This document shows, piece by piece, positions 49,358-57,775 of a stretch of DNA of 64,000 bases. The stretch is from the NCBI GenBank assembly GCA_016926235.1, contig JAFGOZ010000390.1:1-64000 (forward strand), written 5' to 3'. Source of the DNA: Bacteroidales bacterium (lineage in GTDB: Bacteria > Bacteroidota > Bacteroidia > Bacteroidales > UBA10428). The notes beneath the pieces are model-generated. The model was given only the letters and a program-made list of their open reading frames with translations, did not search any database and had not been told where the DNA came from. Each line of letters begins with the position of its first letter. Within the stretch, counting starts at the first letter, position 1. Both the position numbers and the translations under genes were made by a program.

Positions 49358-50155
49358 ATGGCTACAAAAGAGAAAATAGAAGTGCCTGTAATGGCCGATG
49401 TGAAAGCACAAGGTATACATCCAGAATACCTGTTTTGGGTAGGCTGTGCCGGGGCCTTTGACGACAGGTATAAGAAAGTTGCGCGTGCATTTGCTCAAAT
49501 TCTTAATTATTTGAAAACGAGCTATGCGGTTTTAGGCACCGAAGAATCATGTACGGGCGATCCTGCCAGAAGAGCCGGAAACGAGATGTTATTTCAGATG
49601 CAGGCATTAGCTAATATTGAGGTGCTGAATGCCTATGAAGTAAAGAAAATATTAACCATCTGCCCTCATTGCTACAACATTTTTAAAAATGAATATCCGG
49701 ATCTGGGTGGAAATTACGAAGTAATCAATTATACAAATTTTATAAATGATGCTATAAAAGCTGGTAAATTGCCGGTTAATAATGATCTTCTGAAGAATAA
49801 AAAAATCACCTATCATGATCCTTGTTATTTAGGAAGGGCAAACGGAATATATGAAGCTCCCAGAAATATTTTAAAAGCTATACCATCAAAAAAGGTGGAA
49901 ATGAAGCGTAGTAAAAGTTCAGCGCTTTGTTGCGGAGCTGGTGGCGGACAAATGTTTAAGGAAGCAGAAAAGGGAGAAAAGGAAATATTTATAGAACGTA
50001 TAGAAGATGCTATTGAAACCGGTGCTGATATAGTTGCTACAGCTTGCCCGTTCTGCATGACTATGATGACAGATGGAATAAAATACAAGAATAGGGAAGA
50101 GGAAATGAAGAACTTTGATCTTGCAGAACTTGTGGTTCAGGTACTTGGTATTTAG
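49358..50155 (+). CDS. CCG-domain (HdrB/GlpC-like) Fe-S protein, partner of the preceding gene
   Basis: A soluble 265-residue protein with Cys-rich CCG domains of the heterodisulfide reductase HdrB/HdrD type: WVGCAGAFDDR near 28, EESCTGDPARR near 68, ICPHCYNIF near 107, YHDPCYLGR near 152, and ALCCGAGGGQMF (CC near 191-192), then ACPFCMTMM near 230. These ligands can hold non-cubane [4Fe-4S] clusters. It lies 32 bases after the membrane Fe-S gene and 34 before the acyl-CoA dehydrogenase. Homologues in EMO-like proteins interact with ETF. Confidence 0.88.
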   Translation: MATKEKIEVPVMADVKAQGIHPEYLFWVGCAGAFDDRYKKVARAFAQILNYLKTSYAVLGTEESCTGDPARRAGNEMLFQMQALANIEVLNAYEVKKILTICPHCYNIFKNEYPDLGGNYEVINYTNFINDAIKAGKLPVNNDLLKNKKITYHDPCYLGRANGIYEAPRNILKAIPSKKVEMKRSKSSALCCGAGGGQMFKEAEKGEKEIFIERIEDAIETGADIVATACPFCMTMMTDGIKYKNREEEMKNFDLAELVVQVLGI

Positions 50156-50189
50156 TAATGATAATTAATAAAACCTAATAATATTTAAA

Positions 50190-51971
50190 ATGGAAAATAA
50201 TACAAACCTTAAAAGTGGTGAATTTCTGGTAAAAGAAGTAGATTTTAACAGCGTTTTCATTCCTGAAGAATTTAATGAAGAACAACGAATGATGGATGAA
50301 ACTTGTAAAGATTTTCTTGAAACAGCTGTTTACCCCGTTATTGATCGAACTGATGCAATGGAAGAAGGACTTATGGCTTCTATATTAAAACAAGCCGGAG
50401 AGCTTGGTTTATTGGGAATAGCTGTACCTGAAGAATATGGTGGATTTGGTCAGTCATTTGTTACACAAATGCTAGTTGGTGAATCTTTGGGCGCTGGTTA
50501 TTCATTTGCCGTAGCTTATTCTGCTCATACAGGAATTGGTACAATGCCTATCATGTACTATGGAAATGAAGAACAAAGAGCAAAATATATTCCTAAACTT
50601 GCCACTGGTGAATATCTTGGAGCTTATTGTTTGACTGAGCCTGGTGCTGGTTCTGACGCTAACTCAGGTACTACAAAAGCAGTTCTTAGTGCAGATGGCA
50701 AGCATTATATTTTGAATGGTCAAAAAATGTGGATTACGAACGGTGGATTTGCTGATACTTTGGTTGTTTTTGCTAAAATAGATAACGACAGGTGTCTAAG
50801 TGCTTTTATTGTTGAAAGAGCTTTTAATGGCATAACATTCAATCCAGAAGAAAAGAAGATGGGTATTAAAGGTTCATCTACACGTCAGATTTTCTTTAAC
50901 GATGTGAAAGTTCCTGTTGAAAATCTTCTTGGGAAACAAGGTGAGGGCTTTAGAATTGCATTAAGTATTCTTCATATGGGTCGTATTAAGCTGGGAGCTA
51001 ACGTGTTGGGTTCGGCTAAAAAAGCCATTCATGAATCTGTTGCCTATGCAAATGAAAGAAAACAATTCGGCCAACTGATATCAAACTTTGGCGCAATTAA
51101 ACATAAATTAGCTGAACAGGTAATACGCACATTTACTTCAGAATCTGCAGTATATCGTGTAAGTAAAGATATTGATGATCAAATTGAAAAGAATAAAGAA
51201 ACCGGAATGGATCCGGGCAGGGCTTCTATCGAAGGTATTAGTCATTATGCTGTAGAAGCCGCTATTCTTAAAGTTTTTGGTTCTGAGGCTTTGGATTTTG
51301 TTGTGGATGAATCAGTGCAAATTTTGGGTGGTATGGGTTATTCCGCTGAAACCCTTGTTGAAAAGGGTTATCGTGATTCAAGGATTAACCGTATTTTTGA
51401 AGGGACCAATGAAATAAACCGTATGCTGGTAGTTGATACAGCTATGAAAAGGGCTATGAAGGGTGATTTCGACCTGTATGGTGAAGCAGAAAAACTGGTT
51501 GCAAATTTATCTTCATTAAAAGCTGCAGACAAGAGCGGTGATTATTATGCTGAAAAACTTGCATTTATAAAGAACTTTAAAAAGGCTGTTCTTATCCTTA
51601 TTAATAAGGCTACAGAGGTATTTCAGAGAAAACTTGCACTGGAGCAGGAGATACTATTTAATATTTCTGATATGATCATGCAGCTATATGTTGCAGAATC
51701 AACTATGCTTAGGGTACAAAAACTTGAAAGCATGAAAGGTGCAGAAGCTGTTAAACTATATAAAGACATACTGGATGTGAATGTTTACGATGCAGCTGGT
51801 ATTATTAGAAAGGCTGGTATGGATGCTGTAAATTCATTTGCTGAAGGGGCCCAATTGACTGAGCTTGAGAAGGCTGTAGATATCCTTACAAAAGTTGCCA
51901 GTGTAAATGTTAAAGAAGCTCGCAGAAGAATTGCTGATAAATTAATAGAAGATAACAAATACAACTTCTAG
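50190..51971 (+). CDS. Acyl-CoA dehydrogenase with C-terminal extension (VLCAD/ACAD9-like architecture)
   Basis: FAD enzyme of 593 residues that oxidises acyl-CoA to enoyl-CoA and passes electrons to ETF. The core has YCLTEPGAGSDANSGTTKA and YILNGQKMWITNGGFAD (FAD site), FGAIKHKLAEQ, and VQILGGMGYSAETLVEKGYRDSRINRIFEGTNEI (active-site region). From about residue 430 there is a 160-residue helical extension as in VLCAD/ACAD9. Being last in the etfBA/Fe-S module, it is the likely source of the electrons. Chain-length preference is not predictable. Confidence 0.94.
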   Translation: MENNTNLKSGEFLVKEVDFNSVFIPEEFNEEQRMMDETCKDFLETAVYPVIDRTDAMEEGLMASILKQAGELGLLGIAVPEEYGGFGQSFVTQMLVGESLGAGYSFAVAYSAHTGIGTMPIMYYGNEEQRAKYIPKLATGEYLGAYCLTEPGAGSDANSGTTKAVLSADGKHYILNGQKMWITNGGFADTLVVFAKIDNDRCLSAFIVERAFNGITFNPEEKKMGIKGSSTRQIFFNDVKVPVENLLGKQGEGFRIALSILHMGRIKLGANVLGSAKKAIHESVAYANERKQFGQLISNFGAIKHKLAEQVIRTFTSESAVYRVSKDIDDQIEKNKETGMDPGRASIEGISHYAVEAAILKVFGSEALDFVVDESVQILGGMGYSAETLVEKGYRDSRINRIFEGTNEINRMLVVDTAMKRAMKGDFDLYGEAEKLVANLSSLKAADKSGDYYAEKLAFIKNFKKAVLILINKATEVFQRKLALEQEILFNISDMIMQLYVAESTMLRVQKLESMKGAEAVKLYKDILDVNVYDAAGIIRKAGMDAVNSFAEGAQLTELEKAVDILTKVASVNVKEARRRIADKLIEDNKYNF

Positions 51972-52018
51972 AATTGAACATCGAAAAAATGTTGATAAAT
52001 AAATTATAATTTTTATAA

Positions 52019-52046
52019 AAACCTGCTTTACGGCAGGTTTTTTTTT
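52019..52046 (+). terminator. Terminator of the etf/acyl-CoA dehydrogenase module
   Basis: AAACCTGC, loop TTTACG, GCAGGTTT (52019-52040) followed by a T run. Confidence 0.9.
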
Positions 52047-52142
52047 ATTTTGACGATTATATTTGTAGCACCTAAATAGCTTGTTAATAAAACAAAAAAT
52101 GATCCTTTTTTGTTAATAATATAGTTATTAAACTTACCTATT

Positions 52143-52598
52143 ATGAAAGCGCTTATTGATAAAACAATTAATCTTCTTAAATTCAAGGTTCAAATGAATC
52201 TTGACGTGATCAAAAAGAATCAGGTCAGAATTAAAGAGATACTGCAAGAACCGGTTTCCAATGAAAGGACGCTGAAATTGCAGGAAGAATCTGAAGTTAA
52301 CAAGAAGTTGCTGGCTGAAAACCATGATTTTATTAATTTGCAGATGACGCTCATTAAATTCATGGAGAAACACAGACAATCATTGTCATTTGAAGAAGTA
52401 GAAGTACCTGTAGATAATGAAGGGAATATGCAGGTTGACTACTATAAGATGACTTTGGAGGGTAAACTTGCTTATAACTTTCAGCATCCGCGATTTGGTG
52501 ATCGTGATTTCTTTTACAGGTTGATGAATCATTATCAATCGATAGAAGATTATGAATCCTGTGCACAAATAATGAAGTACAAGCCTAAGGATGAATAG
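52143..52598 (+). CDS. Conserved hypothetical protein with coiled coil
   Basis: A 151-residue cytosolic protein I do not recognise. Residues 1-80 are a long amphipathic, probably coiled-coil helix rich in Lys, Glu, Asn and Leu (LNLDVIKKNQ region); the C-terminal 60 residues contain DYYKMTLEGKLAYNFQHPRFGDRDFFYRLMNHYQSIEDYESC, suggesting a small globular part. It lies 27 bases before the DUF2520 gene and shares its direction, so it may belong to that operon. A TATATTTG element at 52058-52065 could be its promoter. Confidence 0.6.
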   Translation: MKALIDKTINLLKFKVQMNLDVIKKNQVRIKEILQEPVSNERTLKLQEESEVNKKLLAENHDFINLQMTLIKFMEKHRQSLSFEEVEVPVDNEGNMQVDYYKMTLEGKLAYNFQHPRFGDRDFFYRLMNHYQSIEDYESCAQIMKYKPKDE

Positions 52599-52625
52599 GG
52601 ATGGTGCTTTACAGCATTTTGCTAA

Positions 52626-53423
52626 ATGAAAGCACTATCTGACTTGAAACTTGTATTTATTGGTGCAGGTAATCTTGCGACAAATCTGGCTATTGCTTTT
52701 TTTCATCAAGGATTAACTATTTCCCTGGTATATAGCAGAACAAAAGCTTCTGCTAAAAACCTTGCAGAGAAAATTAATGCCAGATATACGGATGATCTTT
52801 CCACAATCCATCCAGATGCTGATGTTTACTTTATTTGTGTTTCCGACAATGCTATCGAATCAATAATAACTCAACACCAATGGGATAATGCCTTAGTTGT
52901 TCATACTGCCGGGAGTACCGGGATGGACATACTTGCCAAAGCATCACAAAATATTGGAGTATTTTACCCTTTGCAGACTTTCTCAAAATCAAGATTGGTA
53001 TGTATGGACAATGTTCCTGTTTGCCTTGAAGCCAGTAATGAAGATACACTTCAGATGATTCAGGAGTTGGCAGGTTGCATCTCAGATGAGATTTATTTTC
53101 TGAATTCGGATCAGCGTTTGAATTTGCATATAGCAGCTGTATTTGCATGTAATTTTACAAATCATATGTATGCAATTAGTGATTACATATTAAAGGAGAA
53201 GATGATGGATTTTAAGTTGTTATATCCGTTGATACGAGAAAACACGTTAAAATTATCTGAAGTGGATCCGGTAGCTGGACAAACAGGGCCTGCCAGAAGA
53301 AAGGATATGGAAGTCGTTGCCAAACATATTGAGGCTTTGAAAAACCATGAAGAATGGCAAAATTTATACAAGAATTTAACTGACAGTATAATAAATTTAC
53401 ATGATGAGTACGACAAACATTAA
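52626..53423 (+). CDS. Rossmann-like plus DUF2520 protein (F420/NADP oxidoreductase-like)
   Basis: A 265-residue protein with an N-terminal dinucleotide-binding fold (LVFIGAGNLATNLAIAFFHQG, about 9-29) and SRTKASAKNLAEKI, and a C-terminal helical DUF2520 domain (NLHIAAVFACNFTNHMYAIS, then DPVAGQTGPARRKDMEVVAKH, about 215-235). The architecture resembles 6-phosphogluconate/pyrroline-5-carboxylate reductase-like enzymes, but the substrate is unknown. Its stop overlaps the start of the KdsC-like gene by 23 bases, showing a tight operon. Confidence 0.85.
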   Translation: MKALSDLKLVFIGAGNLATNLAIAFFHQGLTISLVYSRTKASAKNLAEKINARYTDDLSTIHPDADVYFICVSDNAIESIITQHQWDNALVVHTAGSTGMDILAKASQNIGVFYPLQTFSKSRLVCMDNVPVCLEASNEDTLQMIQELAGCISDEIYFLNSDQRLNLHIAAVFACNFTNHMYAISDYILKEKMMDFKLLYPLIRENTLKLSEVDPVAGQTGPARRKDMEVVAKHIEALKNHEEWQNLYKNLTDSIINLHDEYDKH

Positions 53424-53931
53424 GGGAGATTTGCATAAGGTAAAAGCATTTGCATTTGATGTGGACGGTGTACTTGCACCAGATACGGTCATTTTGCATC
53501 CTGATGGAGATATGATGAGAACGATGAACATTAAAGACGGGTATGCAATACAGTATGCGATAAAAAAGGGATTTCCCATTGCTTTTATTACAGGGGGTAA
53601 ATCAAAGATGATTGCCGAGCGTTTGTCTGGATTGGGTGTTAACCACGTTTATTTGGCATCAAAAGATAAGCTGAAGGATTTTAATGATTTTCTTGAGAAA
53701 AATAATATACTTCCAACAGATGTGCTCTATATGGGAGATGATATTCCGGATTATAAAATTATGAGTATTGTTGGATTTCCTACTTGCCCTTGTGATGCGG
53801 CCGAGGAGATAAAACTTATTGCTGATTATATTTCAGATAGAAGGGGTGGAGAAGGTTGTGTACGCGATGTAATAGAACAGGTCCTGAAAATTCATGGCAA
53901 ATGGATGGATGGGGATGCATTTAATTGGTAA
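53401..53931 (+). CDS. KdsC-like HAD phosphatase (3-deoxy-manno-octulosonate 8-phosphate phosphatase family)
   Basis: A 176-residue HAD hydrolase. The nucleophile motif is FDVDGVLAP (D20 with D22), motif II lies in AFITGGKS (about 61-68), Lys in ASKDKLKDF, and motif IV is MGDDIPDYKIM (about 117-127). This size and motif set match KdsC and related sugar phosphatases that lack a cap domain. It would remove phosphate from Kdo-8-P in lipid A core synthesis, or from a related sialic/nonulosonic acid. It is translationally coupled to the DUF2520 gene. Confidence 0.88.
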   Translation: MMSTTNIKGDLHKVKAFAFDVDGVLAPDTVILHPDGDMMRTMNIKDGYAIQYAIKKGFPIAFITGGKSKMIAERLSGLGVNHVYLASKDKLKDFNDFLEKNNILPTDVLYMGDDIPDYKIMSIVGFPTCPCDAAEEIKLIADYISDRRGGEGCVRDVIEQVLKIHGKWMDGDAFNW

Positions 53932-54064
53932 GTTATTGGTATTGCATGTACTTTTAAAATTTCTTTCGTATTTTTATGCCAGGCACTTTTATTAGCTATA
54001 ACACAATCATTTTAGTTTTTTTGTGTGAATAGTTAAAAGCATTAAATCTGGTAAAATAACCTGA

Positions 54065-55030
54065 ATGAAATATATACGGCTTTTACGTCTTCCAAATTTA
54101 CTCATGGTGGCGCTTACTATGTACCTCATGCGTTTTTGTATAATTCAACCCATGTTAGGTATTAATAATTTTACGCTCCAATTAGCGGAATTTGATTTTT
54201 TTATATTGGTAATGGCCACTGTTTTACTGACTGCCGGAGGTTATGTAATAAACGATTATTTTGATACCCGCACTGATTTGTTGAACCATCCTGAAACAGT
54301 GGTGGTAGGCAAAACGTTACATAGAAGAATAGCTATCCGGCTGCATCTGATACTTAATATAATCGGGATTACTGCGGGCTTTTATGTTTCCTGTAAAATT
54401 CAGTTGAAATCGCTAGGGTTCATTTTTATCTTTGTTTCAGGAATATTATGGTTTTATTCAACCAATTATAAACGTCAGTTTCTGATTGGAAACATAATTG
54501 TTTCCATTCTTTCAGCTCTCGTTCCTCTGATGGTTTTTTTATATGAGCTTCCACTTCTTAATAAAGTCTACGGACAGATCATGCTGGCAAACCATGCTAA
54601 TTTTAACTACTTGCTTTATTGGGGATTAGGATATGCATTTTTTGCTTTTCTTACCACTCTGAACAGGGAGATTATTAAAGATGTTGAGGATTTTGAAGGA
54701 GACAGGGCATATGGGATGAATACCTTACCTGTTAATTTAGGTATTGGAAAGAGTAAATGGATTATTGGTGTGTTATCAGGCATAATTATTTTAGCTATAG
54801 GATTTACATACGTTAAATATTTACTAATTGGGCCGGCAGGGATCGATTATGCTACATTGTTTTACTTTACTATATTGCTTGTGCAGCCCATGATATTTTT
54901 GATAGTAAAATTGGTGAAAGCAAATACGAAGAAAGATTACCATTTTATTAGCAGCCTGCAAAAATATGTGATGTTGCTGGGTATACTTTATGCTGTACTG
55001 GTGAGATTTTTGATTGAGAAAAATTTTTAG
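54065..55030 (+). CDS. UbiA-family prenyltransferase (geranylgeranylglycerol-phosphate geranylgeranyltransferase-like)
   Basis: Integral membrane prenyltransferase of 321 residues with about eight to nine helices. Both Asp-rich motifs are visible: NDYFDTRTD (about 65-73) and REIIKDVEDFEGD (about 201-213), which bind the prenyl diphosphate through magnesium. Bacteroidota members of this branch are annotated as GGGP geranylgeranyltransferases, although they do not make archaeal lipids; the true acceptor is unknown. It follows the KdsC-like gene after 133 bases and precedes maf by one base. Confidence 0.85.
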   Translation: MKYIRLLRLPNLLMVALTMYLMRFCIIQPMLGINNFTLQLAEFDFFILVMATVLLTAGGYVINDYFDTRTDLLNHPETVVVGKTLHRRIAIRLHLILNIIGITAGFYVSCKIQLKSLGFIFIFVSGILWFYSTNYKRQFLIGNIIVSILSALVPLMVFLYELPLLNKVYGQIMLANHANFNYLLYWGLGYAFFAFLTTLNREIIKDVEDFEGDRAYGMNTLPVNLGIGKSKWIIGVLSGIIILAIGFTYVKYLLIGPAGIDYATLFYFTILLVQPMIFLIVKLVKANTKKDYHFISSLQKYVMLLGILYAVLVRFLIEKNF

Positions 55031-55031
55031 T

Positions 55032-55628
55032 ATGTATCCTGAAGAGTTAAAGAATTACAAGATAATACTTGCTTCCAAATCTCCCCGAAGACAGTACCTG
55101 CTTAAAGAACTGGGTTTAAATTTCAGGGTCGATACAAGCTTTGATGTGGATGAGGTTTTCCCTTCCAAACTTTCAAAAATGGAAATTCCAGTGTATTTGG
55201 CAGAATTGAAGGCTAATGCATATAAAAATAGTATTTCTGAAAACGAAATATTACTTACTGCTGATACTATTGTATGGCTTAATGGAAAAATGGTAGGGAA
55301 ACCAATAGATTGGGAGGATGCTGCTAATATTTTAAAAAGTCTTTCAGGAAATATGCATGAAGTCGTAACCGGAGTATGTTTAAAATCTTTAAATAAGGTT
55401 AAAACATTTACAGCTTTATCGGAAGTGTATTTCAAACCTCTGGATGATAATGAGATAAATTATTATATTAATAATTATCATCCATTTGATAAAGCAGGAG
55501 CTTATGGGGTACAGGAATGGATCGGATATGTAGGGGTTGAGAAAATTCATGGATCGTATTTTAATGTAATGGGACTTCCTATCCAGAAATTATATGTTGA
55601 ACTATTAAAATTTATAAAAACATCTTGA
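55032..55628 (+). CDS. Maf family nucleotide pyrophosphatase
   Basis: House-cleaning nucleotide pyrophosphatase of 198 residues from the ATG at 55032, which lies one base after the UbiA stop; an upstream TTG in frame would overlap UbiA. Family motifs: IILASKSPRRQYLLKELGL (SxSPRR), the central LTADTIVWLNGKMVGKP and the C-terminal KAGAYGVQEWIGYVGVEKIHGSYFNVMGLPI. Homologues hydrolyse dTTP, UTP or modified nucleotides. The next gene starts inside its stop codon. Confidence 0.94.
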   Translation: MYPEELKNYKIILASKSPRRQYLLKELGLNFRVDTSFDVDEVFPSKLSKMEIPVYLAELKANAYKNSISENEILLTADTIVWLNGKMVGKPIDWEDAANILKSLSGNMHEVVTGVCLKSLNKVKTFTALSEVYFKPLDDNEINYYINNYHPFDKAGAYGVQEWIGYVGVEKIHGSYFNVMGLPIQKLYVELLKFIKTS

Positions 55629-57763
55629 GACAGACATTATTTGTGCTTTTTTTTACAGGTTTCCTTATTAAATGTTTTACTACCCTGGCGGATGAGGGCA
55701 TGTGGCTACCAATTCTTTTGCAGCAACAAAAAATTGACGACATGCAAAGTAAGGGATTGAAGTTGACAGCGGAAGATATTTATAGTATTAACCAAGCTTG
55801 CCTTAAAGATGCAATAGTTCTTTTTGGAGGCGGTTGCACGGGTGAAATTGTTTCTGATGACGGATTGTTACTTACAAACTATCATTGCGGACATGCCTTT
55901 GTTCGTGGGCATAGCAGTGTTGAAAATGACTACCTGACGAACGGTTACTGGGCAAAAAGCCGGGAAGAAGAACTGTTCAATCAAAATCTTAGCGTGAGTA
56001 TTTTACATCATATGGAGGATATTACAGGACGAATACTTTATGCAATTTCAACAAGTATTACTGAAGATATGCGGAATAACATTATTAAATCGAGGATAGA
56101 ATCAATGGTTGATAGTATTGAGGGGAATACACATTTTAAGGCTGAAATCACATCATTTTACTATGGCAATGCATATTACTTGTTTGTATATGAGAAATTT
56201 AAAGATGTCAGACTGGTAGGAGCACCACCAGAGGCAATTGGAGGATTTGGCGGAGATACGGACAATTGGATATGGCCCAGGCATACGGGTGATTTTTGTG
56301 TTTTCAGGATATATTCTGATACAAATAACCTGCCATCAGACTATTCAGAGGATAATATACCCTACCACCCAAGGAAGTCTCTTTCAATTTCATTAAAGGG
56401 TATTAACGAGGGGGATTTTACCATGGTTTATGGATATCCCTTTCATACAACTGAATATATCACGTCTTATGAGGTGGAGAATCTTTTGTATTCTAACTTA
56501 CCACAAAAGATTAATGTAAGAAGAGGAAGACTTGATATTATTGAGAAAGCTATGTATTCAGATCCTGCACTATATATTCAATTTGCTTCAACTCAGGCGA
56601 ATATTGCAAATGCCTGGAAAAAGTGGATAGGGATGGAAAAAGGGTTGAAGCATAGAAATGCAGTGAATGAAAAAAAGGAATTTGAGAATGATTTTATTCA
56701 TTGGTCTGATTCAATTGGAAATAATGACTATTCTCAACTGATGGAACAGTACCGGTTACTCTTTAGTGAGTCAAGGGAGTTTGACCTGGTTTATGAGTAT
56801 GGTTATGAAGTTGTTATGGCTTCGGATTTACTGAATTTCGTTTCATCTTTTTTAGGTGCACTGAATGATTATTATTTATTTATGGATAAGGAAGAAAATA
56901 TACGGAATCTTCAAGGTATAATTAATAAGCATTTCAAAGGGACTTATATTCCGGTTGAGAAAGAAAGTTTTAGATGGCTGATGGAAAGCTTTTACAGGGA
57001 TATTAAAACGGATTTTCATCCTGCAGCTTTTTATCAGGTGAAGAAAAATTTCAAGGGAGACTTTGAAGATTATACAAATTATGTATACAACACATCTATT
57101 TTTGCGGATGAAGAGAAAATAACGAATTTTTTGGACGAACCGTCAGAAAAAATGTTGAAAAAGGATCCTCTATATGAGTTGTATATGGATTTTATTACTA
57201 TTTATTCGGAGAAAGTATATCCTTCGTATTTCAGGATAAAAAGCAAGATAGATTCACTTAACAGGATATATATGAAAGCAATTCTGGATATGAATGCAGG
57301 TTATGACATCTATCCAGATGCAAATGGTAGTTTGCGGGTTACCTATGGTAAAATTGAAGGGTATTCGCCTGCAGACGGGATAAAGTATGATTATTATACA
57401 ACTTTGGAAGGTATCATGCAAAAAGAAGATACTACAATATACGATTACAAGGTGCCTGAGGAGCTGAAGAAGCTTTATGAAATGAAGGACTATGGGAGAT
57501 ATGGCATAGACTCTGTTATGCATGTTTGCTTTACTGCATCAAATCATACATCCGGGGGAAATTCGGGAAGTCCGGTTTTAAATGCTGAAGGCCAGCTCAT
57601 CGGTATTAATTTTGATCGAAACTGGGAAGGCACAATGAGCGATATAATGTACGATCCTGAAATTTGCAGAAATATTTGTGTTGATATTCGGTATGTTTTG
57701 TTTATTATTGACAAGTATGCCGGAGCAGGATATCTTTTAGATGAAATGCATTTTGTAGAATAA
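55625..57763 (+). CDS. S46 family dipeptidyl peptidase, DPP11-like (Asp/Glu-specific)
   Basis: Exported serine peptidase of 712 residues that releases dipeptides in the periplasm. A signal peptide covers about 1-22. Catalytic residues are H87 (NYHCGH), an Asp in GGDTDNW (about 211-213) and S647 in GNSGSP. R665 in NFDRNWEGTMSD corresponds to Arg673 of Porphyromonas DPP11, 18 residues after the serine as there; DPP7 has Gly. It therefore should prefer Asp or Glu at P1. The TTG start overlaps the TGA of maf, so the two are coupled. Confidence 0.92.
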   Translation: MRQTLFVLFFTGFLIKCFTTLADEGMWLPILLQQQKIDDMQSKGLKLTAEDIYSINQACLKDAIVLFGGGCTGEIVSDDGLLLTNYHCGHAFVRGHSSVENDYLTNGYWAKSREEELFNQNLSVSILHHMEDITGRILYAISTSITEDMRNNIIKSRIESMVDSIEGNTHFKAEITSFYYGNAYYLFVYEKFKDVRLVGAPPEAIGGFGGDTDNWIWPRHTGDFCVFRIYSDTNNLPSDYSEDNIPYHPRKSLSISLKGINEGDFTMVYGYPFHTTEYITSYEVENLLYSNLPQKINVRRGRLDIIEKAMYSDPALYIQFASTQANIANAWKKWIGMEKGLKHRNAVNEKKEFENDFIHWSDSIGNNDYSQLMEQYRLLFSESREFDLVYEYGYEVVMASDLLNFVSSFLGALNDYYLFMDKEENIRNLQGIINKHFKGTYIPVEKESFRWLMESFYRDIKTDFHPAAFYQVKKNFKGDFEDYTNYVYNTSIFADEEKITNFLDEPSEKMLKKDPLYELYMDFITIYSEKVYPSYFRIKSKIDSLNRIYMKAILDMNAGYDIYPDANGSLRVTYGKIEGYSPADGIKYDYYTTLEGIMQKEDTTIYDYKVPEELKKLYEMKDYGRYGIDSVMHVCFTASNHTSGGNSGSPVLNAEGQLIGINFDRNWEGTMSDIMYDPEICRNICVDIRYVLFIIDKYAGAGYLLDEMHFVE

Positions 57764-57775
57764 ACCGATAGACAG

